Assembly: GCF_000173075.1 (NCBI RefSeq)
Contig: NZ_ABVL01000011.1
Coordinates: 62,001 to 126,000, forward strand
Length of the DNA: 64,000 bases
Source of the DNA: Chthoniobacter flavus Ellin428
Lineage (GTDB): Bacteria; Verrucomicrobiota; Verrucomicrobiia; Chthoniobacterales; Chthoniobacteraceae
Direction: 5' to 3'
The stretch's first letter is position 1, and the number at the start of each line of letters is the position of its first letter. Both the position numbers and the translations under genes were made by a program. The notes beneath the pieces were generated by a model. The model made no database searches. It was not told where the DNA came from and saw only the letters and a list, made by a program, of their open reading frames with translations. Below, in pieces: positions 25,732-34,820 of the stretch.

Positions 25732-25789
25732 GCTTTGAGCCAACCCGCATGGGCACACCAAACCAAAGGTCTGAATCCTGTCCTCAATC

Positions 25790-27604
25790 GTGAATTCGCT
25801 CACTGCCAAAAGACCGATCTTTCGTCCGAAACTCCTCGATTGCCTCCGCGGATACACCTCCGAACAGCTCTTCGCCGATTTGGTGGCGGGCCTCACAGTG
25901 GGAATCGTCGCGCTTCCGCTGGCGATGGCTTTCGCCATTGCTTCCGGAGTCAAACCGGAGGCCGGCATTTTTACCGCCGTTATCGCTGGCTTCATCATTT
26001 CCGCGCTCGGAGGTTCGCGAGTGCAGATCGGCGGACCGACGGGTGCCTTCGTCGTGATCGTTTATGGGATCATCGCCAAATACGGCGTCACCAATCTGGG
26101 CATCTGTACGATCATGGCCGGCTTTATGTTGCTGGCGATGGGTTTCACCGGGCTCGGTGCGGCGATCAAGTTCATCCCGTATCCGGTCACGATCGGATTC
26201 ACCTCGGGTATCGCGGTGCTGATCTTCAGCACGCAGATCAAAGACTTCTGCGGACTGACCGTTGAGAAGGTGCCGGCGGAATTCGTGGAAAAGGTCAGAG
26301 TGCTTGGCGAGCATTTCAATACCCTGCAATGGCCTACGCTGGTCCTCGCAGTAACTTCGCTGTTGATCATCGTCTTGTGGCCTAAAAAGTGGGCGCGGCG
26401 AGTTCCCGGATCCATCGTCGCGCTGCTCTTCGGTACGACGCTCGTCATGATTTTCCAAATCCCGGTGGAGACCATCGGCACGCGCTTCGGCGGGATTCCT
26501 CAGGGGCTTCCGAAGATGCAATTGCCTGACCTATCCTGGCAAAACATCCACAACCTCTTCCAACCAGCGTTGACCATCGCATTGCTGTCGGCAATCGAAT
26601 CGCTCCTGTCCGCCGTGGTTGCCGATGGAATGATCGATGACCGGCACGACTCCAATCAAGAGTTGATCGCGCAGGGGGTGGCCAACATTTTCAGCCCGCT
26701 TTTCGGAGGCATCGCCGCGACCGGCGCCATCGCTCGGACGGCGACCAACGTGAAGAACGGCGGACGCAGCCCGGTTGCCGGAATGACTCACGCCGTCACT
26801 TTGCTGGTCATCCTTCTGGTCGCGGCGCCCCTGGCTAAATTCATCCCGCTGGCGACCCTCAGCGCTGTGCTGGTCGTAGTGGCTTTCAATATGGGTGAGT
26901 GGCACCACTTTGCCCGATTGCCCAGATGGCCAAGAAGTGACGCGGCGGTGTTCTTGGCGGCGTTCGGCCTGACAGTGCTGATTGATCTGACCGTAGCGGT
27001 GGAAGTTGGAATGGTTCTGGCCGCAGTGCTCTTTATCAAGCGCATGTCCGAAACCACGCAAATCATCGCGGTGGATGAAAGTACCGAGACCGAAGGCTCG
27101 CAACATTCGCTGGTGGGCAAGGATGTGCCGGATGGGGTGCTCGTTTTCCGGGTATTCGGCGCGTTCTTTTTCGGCACGGCGGACAAGCTGGAAACTGCGC
27201 TCAAGCAGGCGCGGCAGGAGCCCAAGATTCTCATCCTCCGCATGCGCAAGGTGCTGGCCATGGATGCGACCGGCCTCAACGCGCTGGAAGATCTCTACGA
27301 GAAGATGCACAAGCGAGGCCAGTATTTGATCCTCAGCGCCCCACACACCCAACCTTACGCAACGATGATCAAAGCAGGATTCATCGACCAGATGGGTGAG
27401 GAAAACGTCTGTCCCCATATCGAAGCGTCGCTGCAGCGTGCGCGGGAGATTCTTGCGCTTTCGTCGGTGCCGTCCAGTGCTCCGTTGCATCCCGAAAGGA
27501 AAGCGCCGGAAGCGGTGCGCGTGGAGGTCGCCGGTACGCCGGAGCGTGCTGGCAAATTCCTCAAGCCGATCTCGCAGGGCGATAACGGTGGCCAAAAACC
27601 GTGA
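25790..27604 (+). CDS. SulP-family anion transporter with STAS domain
   Basis: A 604-residue SulP transporter (sulfate, bicarbonate or dicarboxylate). The start is a GTG at 25790, positioned at the family's usual distance before the first membrane helix. About 10-12 membrane segments follow, with the conserved [19 protein letters not shown] and [14 protein letters not shown] loops, and a C-terminal STAS domain (about 440-570) with [19 protein letters not shown]. The substrate is not determined; SulP proteins beside IDH may carry dicarboxylate or bicarbonate. It has a second, distant paralogue at 36185. Confidence 0.9.
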   Translation: MNSLTAKRPIFRPKLLDCLRGYTSEQLFADLVAGLTVGIVALPLAMAFAIASGVKPEAGIFTAVIAGFIISALGGSRVQIGGPTGAFVVIVYGIIAKYGVTNLGICTIMAGFMLLAMGFTGLGAAIKFIPYPVTIGFTSGIAVLIFSTQIKDFCGLTVEKVPAEFVEKVRVLGEHFNTLQWPTLVLAVTSLLIIVLWPKKWARRVPGSIVALLFGTTLVMIFQIPVETIGTRFGGIPQGLPKMQLPDLSWQNIHNLFQPALTIALLSAIESLLSAVVADGMIDDRHDSNQELIAQGVANIFSPLFGGIAATGAIARTATNVKNGGRSPVAGMTHAVTLLVILLVAAPLAKFIPLATLSAVLVVVAFNMGEWHHFARLPRWPRSDAAVFLAAFGLTVLIDLTVAVEVGMVLAAVLFIKRMSETTQIIAVDESTETEGSQHSLVGKDVPDGVLVFRVFGAFFFGTADKLETALKQARQEPKILILRMRKVLAMDATGLNALEDLYEKMHKRGQYLILSAPHTQPYATMIKAGFIDQMGEENVCPHIEASLQRAREILALSSVPSSAPLHPERKAPEAVRVEVAGTPERAGKFLKPISQGDNGGQKP

Positions 27605-27884
27605 TGGCAAACCGGGCCAGGAACCCTTTGACTTGATCATAGCCGATGGTGACACGCCGGCCATGGGTGGAATCGATCTCGTTACGAAGCTGCGATCCAT
27701 CCGTTACCCGGCGGGAATCATTGTTTTCCTGACGAATATGAACAACGATTTGGTTCCGGGTTACGAACAGCTTGGGGTTAAAGGCATCCTAAAGAAACCG
27801 CTGGAACTTTCGGACCTGCGCCAATGTATGGAAACTCTTGGGGAAACCAAAGGGGCTCACGACAATGAACCTAAGAGACTGTGA
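27588..27884 (+). pseudogene. Truncated response-regulator receiver domain
   Basis: From a GTG at 27588, overlapping the SulP gene, the frame gives 98 residues. DLIIADGDTPAMGG supplies the beta-3 phospho-acceptor Asp, FLTNMNN and ILKKPLELSDL supply the later conserved Thr and Lys, but beta-1, helix 1 and the acidic pair of a receiver are absent. The stop codon TGA at 27882-27884 lies inside the AGAGACTGTGAA repeat. It may be a deletion remnant or a very short product; I consider a remnant more likely. Confidence 0.55.
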
Positions 27885-27993
27885 AAAAGGGCCCGCGAAT
27901 CACGCGAATGACACGAATGGAGTGTTTTTCATTCGCGTCATCTGTGTGATTCGCGGGCCCGAGACCTCGCTGGCGATTTCTTTCACAGTCTCT
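27874..27993. repeat. AGAGACTGTGAA inverted-repeat element, copy b
   Basis: Same element as at 23720 and 34821, with termini AGAGACTGTGAAA and TTTCACAGTCTCT and an inner palindrome on CCCGCGAATCACGCGAATGA and GTGATTCGCGGGCCC. Its left end contains the stop codon of the truncated receiver gene. Confidence 0.85.
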
Positions 27994-28130
27994 AAGTCGC
28001 CCGAACGCCCGCATGGCACATATTGCGGAGGGCAATTATTAGGCCGAAACCAGTTTGTTTCACCAGATTACCGGAACCGCGACAAACCAGCCGTTGAGCA
28101 TCGGCGTCTCGCGATGCTACGCTCGTTTTC

Positions 28131-28466
28131 ATGAGTAACCCCGCCTGTCCCATGTGCGAAATGAACGACGTTTTGGAGCACCCCGATCATTGGGAGTGCC
28201 TGACGTGCGGACATGAGTGGGCACATGAAACCAAGCCGGAGGAATTCGCCGGCCCGCGAGTCGTGAAGGACGCCTATGGAACAGTGCTGGCGGATGGGGA
28301 TTCGGTGACCTTGATCAAAGATTTGAAGCTCAAGGGATCGTCGCAAGTCATCAAGGGCGGAACGAAGGCGAAAGGGATCCGCCTCGTGGATGGCGATCAC
28401 GAGATCTCCTGCAAGATCGACGGGAGCGCCCTCTTCCTGAAGGCTTGCTTCGTGAAAAAGGCCTGA
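28131..28466 (+). CDS. YjdM/PhnA zinc-ribbon protein
   Basis: A 111-residue protein of the YjdM (formerly PhnA) family. The N-terminal zinc ribbon has Cys 6, Cys 9, Cys 23 and Cys 26 (CPMC and CLTC), followed by the PhnA domain with VVKDAYGTVLADGDSVTLIK, DLKLKGSSQVIKGGTK and the C-terminal FLKACFVKK. Despite its old name it is not required for phosphonate cleavage and its role is unknown. No phn gene is near. The product is cytoplasmic. Confidence 0.9.
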   Translation: MSNPACPMCEMNDVLEHPDHWECLTCGHEWAHETKPEEFAGPRVVKDAYGTVLADGDSVTLIKDLKLKGSSQVIKGGTKAKGIRLVDGDHEISCKIDGSALFLKACFVKKA

Positions 28467-28538
28467 ACGAACTCCCCGGCCGTTCTCGATCGTCAGTGCG
28501 CAGGCATTCCACCCCGGGGCCTGCGGCCATCGGGCGTT

Positions 28539-28895
28539 CCGCCGCGTACAATCGCTTCCAGACGGCGCGAACGTGGGGCGCCAGCAGGGTGAACTGGTTT
28601 CTTTCAATTCCGGTAAAGCCCAGCGGCTGCGCGTGGCGACGAGCGAAAGCCAGCAGCGGTCCCCGACCAGGATATCCACGGCCAGGCCATCTCTTTGGCC
28701 GACGCGGCGATCGGCTTCATTGTAGAGTGCGCTGTTTCGCCATTGGCTGGTAGTGAGCACATCAGAGATGCTGGTCGCGGTATGGTTGCGGCGCCGAGAG
28801 AAGGGGTTTTGCGTGGCGAATTGGCGCGCGGCTTCGTTGGCTGGAGCCGGCACGCTGCCCGCTTGCCGTGGCGAGATCTCTGTCAGCAGAGTTGA
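28539..28895 (-). pseudogene. LuxR-type regulator remnant
   Basis: On the minus strand, residues reading ISDVLTTSQWRNSALYNEA, DGLAVDILVGDRCWLSLVA and TRSR can be followed for about 120 codons. This is the pattern of the N-terminal half of a family of LuxR-like helix-turn-helix regulators seen in Verrucomicrobiota (RxTALYNE, LGDRWLSLAxxRSRR). The helix-turn-helix end is missing and no start codon fits. The family call is from memory of the pattern and is tentative. It occupies the 480-base gap between the YjdM gene and the next gene, where nothing else is visible. Confidence 0.4.
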
Positions 28896-28946
28896 TCCCC
28901 GTATTTTCACTTTATCTGCTGGCGCTAATTCCGCTACAACTCCCTC

Positions 28947-30332
28947 ATGCCTTCCTCTGCCGAACCCTTTGATGGAGTCCTCACCGAAAAAGAATGGTCG
29001 AAAGCACGGGACAAGACCGGCCTCACCGGCAGCCTGACCGAAAAAGTCAGCATGGGCAAGGAGCTCACGCTCTTCCACAAGACGAAGGATGAAGCGGCGG
29101 CGACCCACCTCCTCGCCAAGATTGGCATCTACGAGCAGGCCTTAAAGACCAAGCATTCGAAGGACAAGTATTACGCCAAGTTGCTCAAGCTGGTCACCGA
29201 GCAGAAGGAGGCGGTGCAGGTCGGGATAAATATCTTGAAGAACGGGCCAGTCATCGCCGATCTGCGCAAGCGGCTGACGAAGCTCACCACCGGCTGGGCG
29301 GATCGGGTCAAAAACGACACGCAGAGCGGGGCGTCGGAAAAGGCGTTCAGGGATCGGCTCAAGGGCATCCGGGACCGCGTGACGGCCCTGATCGAAGAAG
29401 TCCCGGAGGGATCCTTCATCCTGAACCCGACCACCGTCGAGAAGGTCGTGCATGTGGAAAAGGATTGGGAACAATTCAAGGCTGATCTCCACACGGAAAA
29501 GACCCAGGATGATGATGACGACGAGGAGGGAAATGAGGGCGGCGCCACGACCCCGGCAGGCAAATACTGGGAGAAGACGATGGTCCCGTACATGACCGGC
29601 TTGATCAATCGTGCGCTCAGCAAGCATCCGGATTTGATGCTTAAGGGGCAGCCGGCGCAAGTCATCGCCGGGCTGTTGGGCGGAGTCCGCCAGAAGTTCG
29701 AGCAGACGTATGACGTCTACAAGATCAAGCCATTCCAGGATCATAAGCCGAATCCGGACGACAAGACCACGACCGAGGCGGTGAACACCGCGTGGACTCT
29801 CCTCGCAACGGCCGCACAAGCGGCTTCGGACAAAAAGGCCGACACAGAGTGGTTTCATTATGCGCCGGTTCCGGAGAAGACCGGTGGCGGCGGGGAGAAG
29901 AAGATCGCCTTCACCGGCACAGGCCCTGAACAATTTGATGACCAGAAGGCCTACGGCTCGCTGCTCATGAGACTCTCTGCCCTGAAGGCGGATGCGGGCG
30001 CGGCCGCGAAATTCCTCGGCGACAAGAAGCAACTCTCGGCGATCTTTCCCTACGAGATGTCGTATGGAAAGCATGAGGCCGTGCAGACGCCGAGCGTGGT
30101 CAATCTTCTCGGAGACCTCGGGAATGCGCTCTTTAACGAGATTACCAACCTGCGGCGGGATCTGCGCGGGCAGCCGCCCGCCATCGAATCCGCCCGCACC
30201 AGGTTCGGCCAACTCGAACAAACCGTGAACGGCCTTCACCTCCCGCGTCATGGCGAGACCGTGCAGAAAGCCGTGCGACTTTTCATCCTCGAGCCGCTGA
30301 AGCAAGAGATCACCGCGGTGGCGGGGAAATAG
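28947..30332 (+). CDS. Large hypothetical protein, charged
   Basis: A 461-residue cytoplasmic protein, rich in Lys, Asp and Glu, without signal peptide or membrane segment. It is mostly helical by composition, with an acidic linker of six consecutive Asp/Glu residues or more at about 188-194. It probably has two helical domains on either side (10-180 and 205-450). I find no motif or catalytic signature and do not recognise the family. A run of Lys in the N-terminal part could bind nucleic acid, but this is a guess. It stands alone, between a decayed gene and a repeat. Confidence 0.7.
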   Translation: MPSSAEPFDGVLTEKEWSKARDKTGLTGSLTEKVSMGKELTLFHKTKDEAAATHLLAKIGIYEQALKTKHSKDKYYAKLLKLVTEQKEAVQVGINILKNGPVIADLRKRLTKLTTGWADRVKNDTQSGASEKAFRDRLKGIRDRVTALIEEVPEGSFILNPTTVEKVVHVEKDWEQFKADLHTEKTQDDDDDEEGNEGGATTPAGKYWEKTMVPYMTGLINRALSKHPDLMLKGQPAQVIAGLLGGVRQKFEQTYDVYKIKPFQDHKPNPDDKTTTEAVNTAWTLLATAAQAASDKKADTEWFHYAPVPEKTGGGGEKKIAFTGTGPEQFDDQKAYGSLLMRLSALKADAGAAAKFLGDKKQLSAIFPYEMSYGKHEAVQTPSVVNLLGDLGNALFNEITNLRRDLRGQPPAIESARTRFGQLEQTVNGLHLPRHGETVQKAVRLFILEPLKQEITAVAGK

Positions 30333-30450
30333 CCGCGCTGGAGCGGTGCATCACGGGATCAGAAAACCGAGCGAACCGGTATGGCGTCCGGGTGGATCGC
30401 GGTCTCCGAGCGCGATGGGTAACCCACTCGCGTGCGGCGGCTCGCTTCAT

Positions 30451-30552
30451 TCCTTAATCCTTAATTTTTAATCGTTAATCGTTAATCCTTAATCCTTAAT
30501 CCTCCCACTCGTAATGGCGATTAAGGATTAAGATTAACGATTAAAGATTACG
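30451..30552. repeat. CTTAATC palindromic repeat, copy 2
   Basis: CCTTAATCCTTAATTTTTAA and ATCGTTAATCGTTAATCC on the left face GCGATTAAGGATTAAGATTA on the right. This is the same family as 12780. It lies in the gap between the large hypothetical protein and the tgt fusion; the remaining sequence (30333-30450 and 30553-30746) shows no gene. Confidence 0.7.
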
Positions 30553-30746
30553 AAAGGAACGCCTCCGGCGCGTCGTTTTATCATGCCGCTCGAAGATCGG
30601 TATCCCCGGCGCTGCGTTCACGCGCTTTAGTTTGCGGATTGCCGATGCCCAAGGATGCTTCATAATAGCGGACTCGAAATGACCCCGCTACCTGCTTGTA
30701 TCGCCCCTTGCTGGCACATGGAATTCGATCGACTGGGCTGCCGTGG

Positions 30747-32822
30747 GTGGACACGTCCTTGAGCCACGGCCGTCTGAATTTCCACGTCGAGGCGCACGCC
30801 ACTGGCTCCAGCGCCCGAGCCGGCACCTTCCGGACCGCGCACAGCCATGTCCTGACGCCGCTCTTCATGCCGGTCGGCACGCAGGCAACCGTCAAGGGGC
30901 AGCTCACGCAGTCGCTCGAAGACGCGGGCTCGCAAATCCTCCTGGCCAATACCTATCACCTGCTGCTTCGACCGGGGCCGGAAGTCTTCCGCCGCATCGG
31001 CGGCATCCACGAGTTCATGAGTTGGAGACACTCGGTGCTCACCGATTCCGGCGGCTTCCAGATTTTCTCGCTGCCGCACTCGCGGGCGATGACTGAGGAG
31101 GGGGCGGCGTTCAAGAGCTATCTCGATGGACGGACCATCCTGCTCAGCCCGGAGCTCAGCATCGAGACGCAGAAAGCCATCGGGAGCGACATCATGATGG
31201 CGCTCGATCAATGCATCCCCTCCACCGCGGATGCGGCCACGGCGCGGGCCGCACTTGGGATCACACAGCGGTGGGCGGCACGCAGCCTGGAGGCTCGCGG
31301 AGATTCGCCCCAGGCCCTCTTTGCCATCGTCCAGGGGGCGCTCTTCCCCGAGCTGCGCCGCGAGAGCGCGGCCGGTTTGTGCGAGATGCCCTTCGATGGT
31401 TTTGCCATCGGCGGACTCGCGGTCGGTGAAAGCCGGAGTGAACGACAGGACACCTGCGAACTAACCACACAATTTCTGCCGCAAGATCGCCCGCGCTATC
31501 TCATGGGCGTGGGCACGCCCCTCGACATCCTCGAAGCGGTCCATCGAGGCGTGGACATGTTCGACTGCATTATCCCCACGCAGGTGGCGCAGCGCGGCGG
31601 CGCCTTTACGTCGCGCGGCTTTCTGCAATTGCGGCGGGGCGTTTACAAATTCGCCGAGGCTCCTCTCGATCCCCTCTGCCATTGCCCTACCTGCACCCAC
31701 TTTTCGCGCGCCTACCTGCATCATCTTACAAAGACGGGCGAGCACCTCGGCTGGCAGCTCATCGGGCAGCACAATATTTACTTTTACCACCAGCTCATGC
31801 GCGACATCCGGCAGAGCATCTTTGAGGATCGCTTTCTCGCCCTCTACCGGGAAAAGCGCGCCTTTCTGCATGAGCCGGACGCGGACCATCCCATCAAGAA
31901 GCAGAAGCCGCGACGCCAAATGGCCTTCCACCGGGGGAACTACGAGGTGCATCGCGCACCGGAAGGTTTCTGCAGCATCCGGCAGATTTCCTCGGGCGAG
32001 ATCATGCATTCGCGCACGCCGCCGATGGTCGAGGCGCATCGCCTCTACATCGAACAGTCGGACCTCGCCGCGCGCCTGCAGATTTCCGCGGAAGAGAACA
32101 CCGGCGCGAGCCCCGAGCCACTGGTCATTTGGGATGTGGGGCTCGGCGCGGCCGCCAATGCCATGGCCGCGATCCTTTGCTACGAAAGTCAGGCCGCCGC
32201 CGGGCCCGTCCGGCCCATGCATCTGATTAGTTTCGAAAACGACCTCGACCCGCTGCGCCTCGCCTTTCAGCACAATCGCGAATTCACCTACCTGCGCCAC
32301 GCGGCCACCGCCGGTATTCTCGACGAAGGACGCTGGCAGTCGCCGCGACATCCCGGCTTGAGCTGGACTCTGGTGCAGGGCGATTTCCTCGCTTCCATCT
32401 CTCGTGCTCCCGCGCCACCGGATCTCATTTTCTTCGACATGTTCTCCAGCAAGACCGACGGCGCCCAATGGACGCTGAGTGCCTTCCGCGAGATTTTCGC
32501 CGCCTGTGCTGGCCGCGCCGCGGAACTCTTTACCTATACGTGCTCGACGCCGATTCGCGCCGCCCTGCTGGCCTCTGGATTCCACATCGCGCGCGGCTGC
32601 GGCACCGTCGATAAAACGGACACGACTATCGCCCTCACCCCGGCCGCGTTGCGAACATTGTCGCACCTTGGTTACGAATTGCTCGGCGCCGAATGGCTGG
32701 CCAAGTGGACCCGTTCCAGCGCCAAGTTCCCCGCCGATGTCCCCGCGGATCAGCAACCGGCGTTCGAACAAGCCATTCTCGGTCACCCCCAATTCCGACT
32801 TTCGCCCTCGATCTCAACCTGA
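30747..32822 (+). CDS. tgt: Fused tRNA-guanine transglycosylase / MnmC-like methyltransferase
   Basis: A 691-residue fusion. Residues 1-388 are a bacterial Tgt that swaps guanine 34 of GUN anticodons for preQ1: TDSGGFQIFS with Asp 100, VQGALFPELR, the nucleophile Asp 273 in MFDCIIPTQ, and zinc ligands Cys 311, 313, 316 with His 342. Residues about 390-691 are an MnmC1/DUF752-like methyltransferase: MAFHRGNYEVHRAPEGFCSI, the SAM-binding WDVGLGAAANAMA and FFDMFSSKTDGAQWT. MnmC1 domains finish the mnm5s2U modification of U34, so both halves act on the wobble base. I used the GTG at 30747; TTG at 30759 is also possible. A methyltransferase gene follows ten bases later, probably in the same operon. 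Confidence 0.88.
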   Translation: MDTSLSHGRLNFHVEAHATGSSARAGTFRTAHSHVLTPLFMPVGTQATVKGQLTQSLEDAGSQILLANTYHLLLRPGPEVFRRIGGIHEFMSWRHSVLTDSGGFQIFSLPHSRAMTEEGAAFKSYLDGRTILLSPELSIETQKAIGSDIMMALDQCIPSTADAATARAALGITQRWAARSLEARGDSPQALFAIVQGALFPELRRESAAGLCEMPFDGFAIGGLAVGESRSERQDTCELTTQFLPQDRPRYLMGVGTPLDILEAVHRGVDMFDCIIPTQVAQRGGAFTSRGFLQLRRGVYKFAEAPLDPLCHCPTCTHFSRAYLHHLTKTGEHLGWQLIGQHNIYFYHQLMRDIRQSIFEDRFLALYREKRAFLHEPDADHPIKKQKPRRQMAFHRGNYEVHRAPEGFCSIRQISSGEIMHSRTPPMVEAHRLYIEQSDLAARLQISAEENTGASPEPLVIWDVGLGAAANAMAAILCYESQAAAGPVRPMHLISFENDLDPLRLAFQHNREFTYLRHAATAGILDEGRWQSPRHPGLSWTLVQGDFLASISRAPAPPDLIFFDMFSSKTDGAQWTLSAFREIFAACAGRAAELFTYTCSTPIRAALLASGFHIARGCGTVDKTDTTIALTPAALRTLSHLGYELLGAEWLAKWTRSSAKFPADVPADQQPAFEQAILGHPQFRLSPSIST

Positions 32823-32831
32823 ACGGCGATC

Positions 32832-33428
32832 ATGCATCCGGCCGAGATTGCCCAAAGCTACGACGCCATCGCCCATCGCTGGCTGGAGCCGCATCTCGAG
32901 AGCAATGGAATTCGCCAACACGAGCATGCTCTCCATTTCCGGTCGGGCGGCGGTGCGGCTTTGGATGTGGGTTCCGGATGCAATGGGCGCTTTATTCGGT
33001 TACTGGAGAGTCACGGATACATCGTCGAGGGACTTGATATCTCCGCGCAAATGATTGCCCTCGCGAAGGCGCGGAATCCCCACGTGACTTTTTACCACGA
33101 GGATGTGTGTGAGTGGGCGCCCAGCAGGCAGTATGATTTCATCACCGCGTGGGACAGCATCTGGCACGTGCCTCTCGCGCAGAGCGAGAATGTCCTGCGC
33201 AAGCTCTGCCGCGCTTTGGCTCCGGGAGGTGTTTTCATCTGGACGACCGCTGGGCTGGATGCCTCGGAGGAAAAGCGCGACTCCGCGATGGGACCACCCG
33301 TTTACTACAGCGTCCTCGGCACCCCAAAAACCCTCGAAATCATCGCTGCCGAAGACTGTGTCTGCCGGCATTTGGAATACGATCAGCCACCCGAAAAGCA
33401 TCTCTTCCTCATCGCGCAAAAGGTCTAG
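32832..33428 (+). CDS. SAM-dependent methyltransferase
   Basis: A 198-residue class I methyltransferase of the UbiE/Tam type. Motif I is ALDVGSGCNGRF, then VEGLDISAQMIALAKARNP (acidic residue binding SAM ribose), then DFITAWDSIWHVPLA and LCRALAPGGVFIWT. It starts ten bases after tgt-mnmC and so is likely co-transcribed. The substrate is unknown; a tRNA substrate is an inference from the operon only. Confidence 0.82.
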   Translation: MHPAEIAQSYDAIAHRWLEPHLESNGIRQHEHALHFRSGGGAALDVGSGCNGRFIRLLESHGYIVEGLDISAQMIALAKARNPHVTFYHEDVCEWAPSRQYDFITAWDSIWHVPLAQSENVLRKLCRALAPGGVFIWTTAGLDASEEKRDSAMGPPVYYSVLGTPKTLEIIAAEDCVCRHLEYDQPPEKHLFLIAQKV

Positions 33429-33510
33429 TATGGCGAACTTGGGATGGCGCTTGGGTCGATCGCGATCTCCGAGCGCGATGATACAGAGCATGTGGCTCGC
33501 CTGCGTAGAT

Positions 33511-33597
33511 TTTTTGACCGCGAATGGACGCGAATGGGTAGGAAGACGAATGCGTTTTCCGATTCGCGTTGATTCGAGTCCATCCGCGGTTTTTTAG
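33511..33597. repeat. GACCGCGAATGGACGCGAAT palindrome
   Basis: GACCGCGAATGGACGCGAATG on the left and CGATTCGCGTTGATTCGAGT with CCATCCGCGG on the right form an imperfect inverted repeat. It is related in base pattern to the inner palindrome of the AGAGACTGTGAA elements. CTCTGCGTTTAAAAATTC follows at about 33640 and recurs near 10552. Confidence 0.65.
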
Positions 33598-33659
33598 TCC
33601 ACACCAACCCCTCCACACTTCTTCTCTGCGTCTCCGCGACCTCTGCGTTTAAAAATTCT

Positions 33660-34607
33660 TCAGCCCGGCATCACTGCGTCCCCGTGCCGGGCGATCCAGT
33701 CTTTCGACCATTCCACGGCTTCCAGATGCATCCCGCAGAGCGGCGTGCAATGAAAGATCAGCCCTTCGATCTTACCTTGGTTCAACCATTCCAGACCGAG
33801 CCGGCATTGATGCTCCATTAACCCCAGGGGGATCGTTTTCTTTTCGCCGAAGTCCCACATGTAGATGCCCAGCAGTGTGCGCTTGCCGGGAGCGATTTTT
33901 TGATAAGCCGCGAAGTTATCTTCCAGCTTCGGTAAATCCCGCGCCTTCCATGTCCAGAAATAGACGAGATCCACGAGGTCGATGTGGCGCCGGATCGTCG
34001 GGCGCAACTGGTTCGAGTAGACGACGAGCGAGAGATCGAGCCGGCGGCCATTGACGGTCAGTTCCTTTCTCACCTGTTCGACTTGCGCGACAGTGAGATT
34101 GGCCGCGGCTCCCCCGCCTTCCGTTTTCGGAGTCGCATCGCCGATGAAGAAATCATCCATGTCCAGACCGACGAGATTGGGCGTCTTCCGAGCGAGGTCG
34201 AGCGCCTGCTGCAGCTTCTGCTCGGTGGTATAGTTCCTAGCCCCATCGACGAAGCTCCAGGTGAGTCGGCGGGCGTCGGCAAACTGCTTCACGTAATCGT
34301 CGAAAGGCGGCAATGGCGTGCCGGTGAAGCGCACCATGCAGACATTCGGAATGCCCATGTAGCGGAGGGCCACTCCGGGCGTCATGTCGTCGGGACCGCC
34401 GATGCCATAGCCTTTCTGGAGTGAGCCGGCGTCATGACCCCACATCCAAAGCCGATCGCGCAGAGTCCGGTCATAGGGAACCGGGCTGGCGAGGACGCGA
34501 GAATGGGTGAGGAGAATCGAGCCGGCTGCAGCGGTGCTCGCTCTGGCCAGAAATTGCCGACGCGATAGGAAACCGGGAGAGACTATTTCTGGTGGGCGAG
34601 GACTCAC
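33660..34607 (-). CDS. Tat-exported protein, possible TIM-barrel hydrolase
   Basis: A 315-residue protein with a twin-arginine signal (SRRQFLARAS, Arg 16-17, cleavage around residue 41), so it is exported folded. The mature part has repeated beta-alpha spacing with NLVGLDMDDFFIGDA, LSLVVYSNQ, VYFWTWKARD and LLGIYMWDFG at strand ends, as in TIM-barrel glycoside hydrolases; Asp and Glu residues at these strand ends could be catalytic. I do not recognise the family and no substrate can be given. It stands alone, with repeats on both sides. Confidence 0.75.
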   Translation of the reverse strand: MSPRPPEIVSPGFLSRRQFLARASTAAAGSILLTHSRVLASPVPYDRTLRDRLWMWGHDAGSLQKGYGIGGPDDMTPGVALRYMGIPNVCMVRFTGTPLPPFDDYVKQFADARRLTWSFVDGARNYTTEQKLQQALDLARKTPNLVGLDMDDFFIGDATPKTEGGGAAANLTVAQVEQVRKELTVNGRRLDLSLVVYSNQLRPTIRRHIDLVDLVYFWTWKARDLPKLEDNFAAYQKIAPGKRTLLGIYMWDFGEKKTIPLGLMEHQCRLGLEWLNQGKIEGLIFHCTPLCGMHLEAVEWSKDWIARHGDAVMPG

Positions 34608-34658
34608 GGTTGTTCTAACTCCGCGCGCGCTCTTCCTTTAGCCTAAAAGCGGGATTGG

Positions 34659-34803
34659 GAATGGCCGCAAAAAGGCACAAAGGGCTCAAAAGGAAAATGT
34701 TCCTCGGCCCAGTGGGTGGCGCTCATGGACACCCGGCGGGCGAAACTGTCGTATTTTGCAAAGATCCGCTTTTGCGCTTTTTGTGCCTCTTTGCGGCCAT
34801 TCA
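34659..34803. repeat. GGCCGCAAAAAGGC palindrome, intergenic copy
   Basis: Left arm GAATGGCCGCAAAAAGGCAC with AAAGGGCTCAAAAGG (34659-34693) and right arm CCGCTTTTGCGCTTTTTGTG with CCTCTTTGCGGCCATTC (34767-34803) are inverted copies. Same family as the copy inside the M16 gene at 16733. It lies 18 bases before the next element. Confidence 0.8.
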
Positions 34804-34820
34804 TTCCTTTATTTAGGTTT

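Noticed and set aside
28131..28466. Phosphonate metabolism locus
   Set aside because: YjdM/PhnA alone does not cleave phosphonates and no other phn gene is present.
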